Origin: an uncultured Collinsella sp.
GTDB taxonomy: Bacteria; Actinomycetota; Coriobacteriia; Coriobacteriales; Coriobacteriaceae
Reading direction: 5' to 3'
NCBI GenBank assembly: GCA_958445895.1
Contig: CAUCTV010000091.1
Span: forward strand, 1 to 5,059
DNA: 5,059 nucleotides
The notes under the pieces were generated by a model. The model searched no databases and was not told the origin of the DNA. It saw only the letters and a list, made by a program, of their open reading frames with translations. Below are positions 1 to 5,059 of this stretch, one piece after another; position 1 is the stretch's first letter, and each line of letters begins with the position of its first letter. The position numbers and the translations under genes were made by a program.

Positions 1-6
1 ATACCC

Positions 7-42
7 AAAACCAAAGAAAGAGCCGCAATAAAAGCAGCTCTT
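7..42 (-). terminator. Rho-independent terminator closing the priA-def unit
   Basis: Read on the minus strand, AAGAGCTGC (42-34) pairs with GCGGCTCTT (26-18) across a 7-base loop, giving nine pairs of which one is a G-U wobble. The run TCTTTGGTTTT (17-7) follows immediately. The wobble exists only in minus-strand RNA (it is a C-A mismatch on the plus strand) and the T-rich tail is only on this side, so the terminator works in the direction of def. It lies about 180 bases after the def stop, with no credible gene between, so it probably ends the def transcript. The stretch 43-118 shows only a weak 5-bp stem (80-84/93-97) and nothing else I can name. Confidence 0.7.
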
Positions 43-118
43 CCAACAAAGCAATTATCAGCGAAGACGCCCTTCCCTGGCCCGACGGCACCCGGGCGAG
101 TCAAGCAGCGTCAACGTA

Positions 119-214
119 GTCCCCGGGGCGCCCGCCTATATCGTCCCGCGCGCAGTTTCGCAGCGCAGCGAGAATGTTTGAGCACGGGATGATATAGGCG
201 GGCGCCCCGGGGAC
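119..214. repeat. Large GC-rich inverted repeat downstream of def
   Basis: Arms 119-142 and 191-214 are perfect 24-base inverted copies, starting GTCCCCGGGGCGCCCGCC and ending in TATATC. Pairing continues inward to 151/182 with only two mismatches (143/190 and 149/184). The first is a G-U wobble in plus-strand RNA and the second in minus-strand RNA. The loop is 30 bases (152-181). The element begins 8 bases after the def stop, so it lies in the def 3' untranslated region and would fold into a very stable hairpin there. No T-tract follows either arm, so it is not a classic terminator. The architecture resembles REP/BIME-like intergenic palindromes. Whether it is repeated elsewhere in the genome cannot be seen here. 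Confidence 0.85.
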
Positions 215-222
215 GGACAAAC

Positions 223-759
223 CTACTCCGTCTCGCCCGGTCGAGCGCCGCGGGCCAGGGCGTCCTGGTACTCCTTGACGGCCTTGATCCTCTGCATCGG
301 CTTGAGTCGCTCGAACATGGTATTGCCGTGCAGGTGATCGATCTCGTGCTGCAGGCACACGCAGAACAGGTCGCCTGTGGCCTCATAGCGAATCAGGTTG
401 GCATCCAGGTCATACGCCTCGACGACAACGTGATCGGGACGCTCGATCTCGCAGCTAATGCCGGGGATGGAAAGGCAGCCCTCGCTAAACGGCACCAAAT
501 GGTCACTCTGCTCGACAATGACGGGGTTGATGAGCACGTACGGGTCGTAATCGTTCTTGTCGCTGTAGTCGCAGTCGATGGTGACGAGCTGAATGAGCTC
601 ACCGATCTGCGGGGCGGCCAGGCCGCAACCGCCGTTGTCGAACATCATCTTCTTCATCTTCTCGGCAAGCGCCTCAATCGCCGGGGTGATCTCCTCGATG
701 ACGGCGCACTCCTGGCGCAGACGAGGGTCGGGCGACAGTACGATTCCGTTGGCTTCCAT
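223..759 (-). CDS. def: Peptide deformylase
   Basis: Metalloenzyme that removes the formyl group from the N-terminal methionine of nascent proteins; it is cytosolic and acts near the ribosome exit. All three family motifs are present (numbering from the start at 759, 178 residues): motif 1 GCGLAAPQ at 44-51; motif 2 EGCLS at 93-97, with metal ligand Cys95; motif 3 QHEIDH at 137-142, with ligands His138 and His142 and catalytic Glu139. The length is normal for a bacterial deformylase. Two ATGs lie in frame, at 765 and 759. The Shine-Dalgarno-like AAAGG touches the ATG at 765 directly but sits 6 bases before the one at 759, so 759 (MEANGIVLS) is the better start. The gene begins 18 bases after the priA stop, and its ribosome binding site is in that gap, so it is very likely co-transcribed with priA. 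Its frequent partner fmt is not in the window. Confidence 0.96.
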   Translation of the reverse strand: MEANGIVLSPDPRLRQECAVIEEITPAIEALAEKMKKMMFDNGGCGLAAPQIGELIQLVTIDCDYSDKNDYDPYVLINPVIVEQSDHLVPFSEGCLSIPGISCEIERPDHVVVEAYDLDANLIRYEATGDLFCVCLQHEIDHLHGNTMFERLKPMQRIKAVKEYQDALARGARPGETE

Positions 760-777
760 GGCCATCCTTTCGGGTTG

Positions 778-3231
778 TTACATCAAATCATAGGCATCGA
801 CGTCAACGCTCACGCTCACGCCGCGCATGGAGCCCGCCTCTTTGAGGCAGGCGTCGATATCATCAGAGACATGGTACCCCACGGGCGACTTCACAAGCAG
901 ATGGAAGCGGTAACGGTCCTTGGCTCTCTCGATTACACACGAAGCCGGGCCCAGCACCTGCGGCACCGCGCTGCCCGCCCGCAAAAAGTCTGGCGCGGCG
1001 GCATGCCAGCGGCGCTTAAGAAGCTTTGCAATGCGCCCGATGTAGTCGTGCGCGTCGTCTCGGTTCGCCGACCACACCAAAATGTTGACCAGGCGAATAA
1101 ACGGCGGGTACAGCGCGTCGCGGCGCTGATCCAGGTCGTAGTCGGTAAAGATCGAACGGTCGTGCTCAGCGACGGCGCGAATGACCGGATCCTCGGGCAG
1201 GTAGGTCTGGATGATCACCTCACCGGGACGATCGCCGCGACCGGCACGGCCCGCCACCTGTTCCAGCAGGTCGTAGGCGCGCTCCCCTGCGCGGAAGTCC
1301 GGCAGCTTGAGGGCAAAGTCGGCATTGACCACGCCCACAAGCGTGACCTCGGGAAAGTCAAGGCCCTTGGCGATCATCTGCGTGCCCAGCAGCACCGCAC
1401 AATCGGCGGCATCGAACTGCTCGAGCAGTTTTTTGTGCGCATCCTTGCCGCGCGTGGAATCGGCATCCATGCGAATGATGGCGACATCCTCGGGCAGCAT
1501 CTGGTGCAGCGCGTCCTCGATCTGCTGAGTGCCCAGGCCCATTTTTGCCAGATAGCGGCTACCGCATTTGGGGCAACGACTCGTGGGCGCGGGATACGGC
1601 TGCACGCGCCAAGACGATCCGCAGGTGTGACACTGCAGCGTGTGCGTGCGCTCGTGATACGTAAGCGCGGTGGAGCAGTGGTTGCAGGTTGGGACGCAGC
1701 CGCACTCGCGGCACATCAGGAACGGCGCAAAGCCACGGCGGTTATGTAGTAGCACTGCCTTCTCGCGGCGCTCGACCACACGCTCCAGACCTTCCATCAA
1801 GGGTTTTGAGAACATAGAGCGGCTGCCGTGCGAGAACTCGCGGCGCAGGTCGGCAATGCGGACTGTCGGCAGCACGGCGTGTCCCGGGCGCTCGGGCATC
1901 TCGACGCGCGTCCAGGTGGCACCGTTATACGTGCCACGGCGGCAGCGGTCGAGGGCCTCGGCCGAGGGCGTGGCGGAGCCCAACACGAGCGGGCAGCGGT
2001 AGCGCCGCGCCATCTCGGCCGCCACCTCGCGCGCATGGTAGCGCGGACTAGAGCCCTGCTTGTAGCTGGTCTCGTGCTCCTCGTCGATGATGATGAGACC
2101 CAAGTCGCTGAGCGGGCAAAAGAGCGCCGAGCGGGCGCCGACTACCACGCGGGCCGCACCGCTGGCGACCATATCCCACTGGTCCAGACGCTCGCCGGCC
2201 GAAAGGCGCGAATGGAACACGGCGACCGTCTCGCCAAAGCGCGAACGGAAGCGGCCGACGGTCTGGGCCGTCAGCGAGATCTCGGGCACGAGCACGCAGG
2301 CCGAACGGCCGGTCGCCAGCACGCGCTCAATCGCCGAGAGGTAGACCTCGGTTTTGCCGGAGCCGGTGACGCCGTCGACCAGCACCACGTCGCCATGAGC
2401 GTCCAGACGGGCGCGCTCAATCTGCGCGAGTGCCTGTTGCTGGCCGTTGGTAAGAGAGACCGGCGCCTTGCCGCTTGCCGAGGACAGCGTGGTCTGCTCG
2501 CTGCAACCGCGCCAGGCACGGCGCTCCTCCACCACCACGACGCCGCGTTTTTCGAGCGCCTTGATGGTCGCCGACATACTGTTATAGAGCAGGTTGAGGT
2601 CGCGCGTCGTGACCGGGCCGCACTGGAGCGCCTCGATGAGCTGACGCTGACGGACCGCGGTCTTTGGCGGCGTGTAGTCGAAACCCTCGGGCGTGAGCAT
2701 GACCCAGCGGTTTTGGATGGGTTTAACGGCAGGGCGCTCAACGGTCCACACGCCGTCATCGCCCTTGACCACGCGCGGGCTTCCGCCCGGAGGCAAGAAC
2801 AGGCGCAGGCACTCGGAAAGCGTCGCAACATACTCGCGGCTCATCCAACGTGCAATACGGGCGGACTCGGCGCCAAAGAGCGGTTTGCTGAGGATGGTCT
2901 CGATGGGCTTGATGCGCGCGGTGTCGAGGGTAATGTTGCCTTGCAAGTCGCCCAGTTCGGGCGCAATATCGACGATATAGCCTGCGGCAGCACGGTTACC
3001 AAAGTGGACCAGGACCGTGGATCCGATCTGCGCCTCGTTGGCAAGGGACCGGGGGATACCGTAGGCGAATGGCTCGGACAGCGCACGGGTCGGGATGTCG
3101 AGGACCACGCTCGCGTAGGCGGCAACGGGCTCGGGCGCGGACTCGGGCTTGGCCTGCTCGGCCGAGCGGTCGGGCTTTTCGAGGGCCTGTTTTGGTTCCG
3201 GCGAACCAAACAGCGAAAGTTGCTCGGCTAT
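778..3231 (-). CDS. priA: Primosomal protein N' (replication restart helicase PriA), probable ATA start
   Basis: Superfamily 2 3'-to-5' DNA helicase that recognises stalled or abandoned replication forks and reloads the replicative helicase. Numbered from the ATA at 3231 (817 residues): clamp-binding-like QLSLF at 4-8; Pro/Glu/Ala/Lys-rich linker at about 9-38; PriA DNA-binding domain starting YASVVLDIP at 39-47; Walker A GVTGSGKT at 287-294; DEEH box at 383-386; GSATPS at 418-423; zinc region with Cys507, 510, 516, 519, 534, 537, 553 and 556; GTQMIAKGLDFP at 616-627; QVAGRAGR at 658-665. The helicase motifs are intact. From family knowledge, many other actinobacterial PriA proteins have lost them. 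Start choice: the first standard in-frame start is GTG at 3108, which has no ribosome binding site and would cut into the first core strand. A near-perfect Shine-Dalgarno (3247-3241) points to the ATA, and an in-frame TAG at 3259-3261 limits the frame upstream. Identity is certain; the exact start is an inference. Confidence 0.93.
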   Translation of the reverse strand: MAEQLSLFGSPEPKQALEKPDRSAEQAKPESAPEPVAAYASVVLDIPTRALSEPFAYGIPRSLANEAQIGSTVLVHFGNRAAAGYIVDIAPELGDLQGNITLDTARIKPIETILSKPLFGAESARIARWMSREYVATLSECLRLFLPPGGSPRVVKGDDGVWTVERPAVKPIQNRWVMLTPEGFDYTPPKTAVRQRQLIEALQCGPVTTRDLNLLYNSMSATIKALEKRGVVVVEERRAWRGCSEQTTLSSASGKAPVSLTNGQQQALAQIERARLDAHGDVVLVDGVTGSGKTEVYLSAIERVLATGRSACVLVPEISLTAQTVGRFRSRFGETVAVFHSRLSAGERLDQWDMVASGAARVVVGARSALFCPLSDLGLIIIDEEHETSYKQGSSPRYHAREVAAEMARRYRCPLVLGSATPSAEALDRCRRGTYNGATWTRVEMPERPGHAVLPTVRIADLRREFSHGSRSMFSKPLMEGLERVVERREKAVLLHNRRGFAPFLMCRECGCVPTCNHCSTALTYHERTHTLQCHTCGSSWRVQPYPAPTSRCPKCGSRYLAKMGLGTQQIEDALHQMLPEDVAIIRMDADSTRGKDAHKKLLEQFDAADCAVLLGTQMIAKGLDFPEVTLVGVVNADFALKLPDFRAGERAYDLLEQVAGRAGRGDRPGEVIIQTYLPEDPVIRAVAEHDRSIFTDYDLDQRRDALYPPFIRLVNILVWSANRDDAHDYIGRIAKLLKRRWHAAAPDFLRAGSAVPQVLGPASCVIERAKDRYRFHLLVKSPVGYHVSDDIDACLKEAGSMRGVSVSVDVDAYDLM
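3208..3222 (-). other. QLSLF beta-clamp-binding-like motif in the PriA N-terminal extension
   Basis: Codons CAA CTT TCG CTG TTT encode QLSLF, residues 4-8 of the extended PriA. It matches exactly the known consensus QL[S/D]LF, by which bacterial polymerases, mismatch-repair and other replication proteins bind the hydrophobic cleft of the DnaN sliding clamp. The motif sits at the extreme N-terminus, before a disordered-looking linker, which is a usual setting for a functional clamp-binding peptide. Binding itself is inferred, not shown. Confidence 0.6.
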
Positions 3232-3240
3232 GGCCCCAGC

Positions 3241-3247
3241 ACCTCCT
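3241..3247 (-). promoter_or_regulatory. Strong Shine-Dalgarno for priA
   Basis: The minus strand reads AGGAGGT, a near-perfect match to the 16S rRNA anti-Shine-Dalgarno. Nine bases (GCTGGGGCC) separate it from the ATA at 3231-3229. The only conventional starts near it (ATG in GTATGGGATAG, and GTG overlapping the site itself) lie in other frames and meet stop codons within a few codons. The site therefore supports initiation in the PriA frame near 3231, not at the GTG more than 130 bases downstream. Confidence 0.75.
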
Positions 3248-3261
3248 ATCCCATACGTCTA

Positions 3262-3297
3262 CAGAAACAAGAGCCCCGCTCTGAGTGAACGGGGCTC
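3262..3297 (-). terminator. Rho-independent terminator of gltX
   Basis: On the minus strand GAGCCCCG (3297-3290) pairs perfectly with CGGGGCTC (3278-3271) across an 11-base loop, and TTGTTTCT (3270-3263) follows. It begins 23 bases after the gltX stop codon. It also lies only 23 bases before the priA Shine-Dalgarno, so any transcript running from gltX into priA must pass it. The T-tract is interrupted by G and C, so termination may be partial. Confidence 0.85.
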
Positions 3298-3320
3298 GGA
3301 TACATACATTTGCGCAGCGA

Positions 3321-4796
3321 TTACAGCGCCATCGTGCGGGCGCGGTCGATGCGCGCCAGGCAGTCGTCGCGGCCGACGAGCGCCATGGTCTCGCCCAGCG
3401 GAGGACTCACCATGTTGCCGCAGACGGCGACGCGCACGGCCTGGAACACCACGCGCTTCTTAAGGTCCATCTGCTCGGGAAGCGGCTCAAGCGCGGCGTC
3501 AATGTTGACAGCCGTCCACTCGTCCACGCCCTCGAGCGCGGCCTTGGCGGCATCCAGAATGGCACCCATGCCTTCCTTGGCCAGGCCCTTGTTGACGGAC
3601 TTCTCGTCATACTCAAGCGTCTCGACCGTAGCAAAGATGGGAGCGGCGACGGTCACGGCGTCGGCCGGCATCTTGGTGCGCGGCTTAACGATGGCAGCAA
3701 GCGCATCGATCCAATCCTCGCCGTACTCGACATTACCCTCGATAAGACCCGCCTCGTGCAGCTCGGGGACCATGATCTCATCGGCAAACTGAGCATCGGA
3801 CATGCCATTGATGTACTCGGCATTAACCCAATCAAGCTTCTTGGGGTCGAAGGTCGCCGGGTTCTTGGAGATGCGGTCGAGCGAGAACTTGCTGGCCAGG
3901 ACATCGCGCGGGATGATCGTGGTCTCGCCGTCGAGCGACCAGCCGAGCAGCGCCAGATAGTTGACGAAGGCGTCGGACAGGTAACCGGCGTCGCGGTACT
4001 CCTCCACCGAGGTGGCGCCGTGGCGCTTGGAGAGCTTTTTGCCGTCGGCACCCAAGATCATGGAGATGTGGGCGAACGTGGGCACGGGCGCGCCGAGGGC
4101 CTCGTAGACCATGACCTGACGCGGGGTGTTGGACAGGTGGTCGTCGCCGCGGATGACATGGGTGATCTTCATCATGGCGTCGTCGACGACAGTCGCGAAG
4201 TTGTACGTGGGCGTGCCATCGGAGCGGAAGATGACAAAGTCGTCGAGCTCCTTGGCATCGAAGGTCACCTCGCCGTGGACGGCATCGTGGATAACGACGT
4301 CGCCGCGGTCCTCGGGCACCTTGATGCGAAGGACGTAGGACTCGCCGGCCTCGATGCGACGGCGGGCCTCCTCGGGATCAAGATTGCGGCAACGGCGCTG
4401 ATAGCCCTGGAAGGGGTCCTTGCGCTCCTGCGCGGCCTTGCGGTCGGCGTCGAGCTGCTCCTTGGTGCAGAAGCAGGGATAGGCCTTGCCCTCGTCCCAA
4501 AGCTTCTGGGCGGCCTGCTTGTACAGGTCCAGGCGCTCGGTCTGGGCGTAGGGGCCAAAATCGCCGCCCACCTCGGGACCCTCGTCCCAGTCCAGGCCCA
4601 GCCAACGCATGGCGCGCAGAATGATCTGCGTGTTCTCGTCGGTGGAGCGGGTGGGGTCGGTGTCATCGATGCGCAGGATGAACGTGCCGCCGTTAGCACG
4701 GGCGAAAGCCCAGTTATAGATAGCGGTGCGGGCGCCGCCGATGTGCAGCTTGCCCGTCGGTGAGGGTGCAAAGCGGACGCGAACGTCTGATGCCAT
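3321..4796 (-). CDS. gltX: Glutamyl-tRNA synthetase
   Basis: Class I aminoacyl-tRNA synthetase that charges tRNA-Glu with glutamate in the cytosol; in organisms lacking GlnRS it also charges tRNA-Gln for later amidation. The sequence cannot tell me which applies here. Protein of 491 residues, normal for the family. The N-terminal Rossmann domain starts VRFAPSPTGKLHIGG at 6-20, with the HIGH-type signature HIGG at 18-21. The KMSKS-type signature is KLSKR at 254-258, followed by the helical anticodon-binding region. A zinc-finger-like insertion has Cys108, Cys110 and Cys136, but the usual fourth ligand position is Asn138. The start at 4796 (MASDVRVRF) has a good ribosome binding site, GAGGAG at 4808-4803, spaced 6 bases. 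A longer reading from the ATG at 4835 adds 13 unlikely residues and overlaps the promoter. A terminator follows the gene, so it is probably monocistronic. Confidence 0.97.
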   Translation of the reverse strand: MASDVRVRFAPSPTGKLHIGGARTAIYNWAFARANGGTFILRIDDTDPTRSTDENTQIILRAMRWLGLDWDEGPEVGGDFGPYAQTERLDLYKQAAQKLWDEGKAYPCFCTKEQLDADRKAAQERKDPFQGYQRRCRNLDPEEARRRIEAGESYVLRIKVPEDRGDVVIHDAVHGEVTFDAKELDDFVIFRSDGTPTYNFATVVDDAMMKITHVIRGDDHLSNTPRQVMVYEALGAPVPTFAHISMILGADGKKLSKRHGATSVEEYRDAGYLSDAFVNYLALLGWSLDGETTIIPRDVLASKFSLDRISKNPATFDPKKLDWVNAEYINGMSDAQFADEIMVPELHEAGLIEGNVEYGEDWIDALAAIVKPRTKMPADAVTVAAPIFATVETLEYDEKSVNKGLAKEGMGAILDAAKAALEGVDEWTAVNIDAALEPLPEQMDLKKRVVFQAVRVAVCGNMVSPPLGETMALVGRDDCLARIDRARTMAL

Positions 4797-4836
4797 GGAA
4801 ATCTCCTCGATTGCAGGATGGATGTCTAACCGCATC

Positions 4837-4867
4837 AGTATAAAGCATCAAAGCAACCTCCGCACAA
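4837..4867 (-). promoter_or_regulatory. Probable gltX promoter
   Basis: On the minus strand a good -10 element, TATACT (4842-4837), lies about 40 bases before the gltX start. A weak -35 candidate, TTGTGC (4867-4862), sits 19 bases upstream of it, which is a long spacer. Transcription would begin near 4830, giving a leader of roughly 33 bases that includes the Shine-Dalgarno. The -10 is persuasive; the -35 is not. No T-box or other riboswitch fits in such a short leader. Confidence 0.4.
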
Positions 4868-4876
4868 AGGGCACCT

Positions 4877-4974
4877 ACCTACTCATTGGGGACAGACTTA
4901 AATGACCATTCTTTGGGCAACCTGTCGGCACTTAGGCAAGGCTGATCATTTAAGTCTGTCCCCAATGAGTAGGT
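4877..4974. repeat. Large inverted repeat upstream of gltX
   Basis: Arms 4877-4905 and 4946-4974 are perfect 29-base inverted copies with core ATTGGGGACAGACTTAAATG. Pairing continues to 4908/4943 with one mismatch (4906/4945), and the loop is 34 bases (4909-4942). The outer left flank reads GCACCTACCT where the right flank (reverse complement) reads GCACCT, so the left copy carries an extra 4-base ACCT unit. The element lies between the gltX promoter and a possible divergent promoter, outside any gene. The form resembles REP-like palindromes mobilised by REP-associated (RAYT/Y1) transposases. That link is inference, since no transposase is present here. Confidence 0.88.
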
Positions 4975-5006
4975 GCGGAAAGGGTGTGAATGTTTGATTT
5001 ACGCGC

Positions 5007-5012
5007 TATGAT
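5007..5012 (+). promoter_or_regulatory. Possible -10 element of a divergent plus-strand promoter
   Basis: TATGAT on the plus strand differs from the consensus TATAAT at one position. A poor -35 candidate (GTGTGA, 4984-4989) lies 17 bases upstream. It would drive a gene beyond the right edge, divergent from gltX. The evidence is weak; a single -10-like hexamer can occur by chance. Confidence 0.25.
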
Positions 5013-5030
5013 GTGCCCTTGCATAGAGAG

Positions 5031-5057
5031 CCCGGCGGAATGGTAACGGTCGCCGGG
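5031..5057. other. GC-rich hairpin at the right edge
   Basis: CCCGGCG (5031-5037) and CGCCGGG (5051-5057) form a perfect 7-bp stem around a 13-base loop, preceded by AGAGAG (5025-5030 in ATAGAGAG). It could be the start of a structured leader RNA of a plus-strand gene that runs off the window. On the minus strand no T-tract follows, so it is not a convincing terminator. The window ends two bases after the stem, so the structure cannot be classified. Confidence 0.4.
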
Positions 5058-5059
5058 AC

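Noticed and set aside
80..97. Short inverted repeat GCCCG/CGGGC
   Set aside because: A 5-bp GC stem is expected by chance in DNA of this composition and has no T-tract or link to a gene.
119..214. The def-downstream palindrome as the def terminator
   Set aside because: Neither arm is followed by a T-tract on either strand; a proper hairpin-plus-T terminator lies further on at 42-7.
763..765. ATG at 765 as the def start
   Set aside because: The only Shine-Dalgarno-like sequence (AAAGG) directly abuts this ATG, whereas it is 6 bases from the in-frame ATG at 759. The difference is only two residues.
3106..3108. GTG at 3108 as the priA start
   Set aside because: There is no Shine-Dalgarno upstream, the start would fall inside the first core beta strand, and the frame is open and coding-like for 41 codons back to a strong ribosome binding site.
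328..4763. Three very long plus-strand open frames (328-1749, 1828-3288, 3285-4763) covering nearly the whole window
   Set aside because: They lie antisense to def, priA and gltX, show no recognisable family motif, and are rich in Arg, Ala, Gly, Val and His as expected from the complement of GC-rich coding DNA. The minus-strand genes carry complete catalytic motifs.
4797..4835. Upstream ATG at 4835 giving a 504-residue GluRS
   Set aside because: It adds 13 residues unlike the family N-terminus, has no ribosome binding site and lies at the predicted transcription start next to the TATACT -10 element. The ATG at 4796 has GAGGAG spaced 6 bases.
5021..5059. A tRNA gene starting near the right edge, suggested by AATGGTAA resembling a D-loop
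   Set aside because: No reading places T at position 8 with a 7-base acceptor arm and a pairing D-stem; the bases flanking AATGGTAA do not pair as a D-arm.

Overview
The window carries three housekeeping genes, all on the minus strand. In the order they are transcribed (right to left) they are gltX (glutamyl-tRNA synthetase), priA (replication-restart helicase PriA) and def (peptide deformylase). Base composition is high-GC, with strong G/C preference at third codon positions. The protein sequences look most like those of Coriobacteriia (Collinsella/Olsenella-type gut Actinobacteria). That placement comes from remembered family resemblance, not from a search.

Layout from right to left: a partial leader-like segment on the plus strand at the right edge (about 5007-5059); a large perfect-arm inverted repeat (4877-4974); a short leader with a probable gltX promoter and a good ribosome binding site; gltX (4796-3321); a rho-independent terminator (3297-3262); priA (3231-778); def (759-223) only 18 bases after priA; a second, unrelated GC-rich inverted repeat just after def (214-119); and a second minus-strand terminator (42-7). 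priA and def look like one transcription unit that ends at this last terminator. gltX is probably its own unit, although readthrough into priA is possible because no clear priA promoter is visible.

The most interesting point is the 5' end of priA. The first conventional in-frame start is a GTG at 3108. It has no ribosome binding site and would cut into the first beta strand of PriA. The open frame continues upstream for 41 more codons to a near-perfect Shine-Dalgarno (AGGAGGT, 3247-3241), 9 bases before an ATA codon. No ATG, GTG or TTG lies between the upstream in-frame stop and 3108. The extension begins (M)AEQLSLFGSPEP. It contains QLSLF, the consensus pentapeptide for binding the beta sliding clamp, followed by a Pro/Glu/Ala/Lys-rich linker. 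This suggests a PriA tethered to the clamp and translated from a non-standard AUA start.

The three genes serve information processing (tRNA charging, replication restart, N-terminal maturation of nascent proteins). There is no sign of a mobile gene, phage, CRISPR array or toxin system. The two inverted repeats resemble REP-like intergenic elements.
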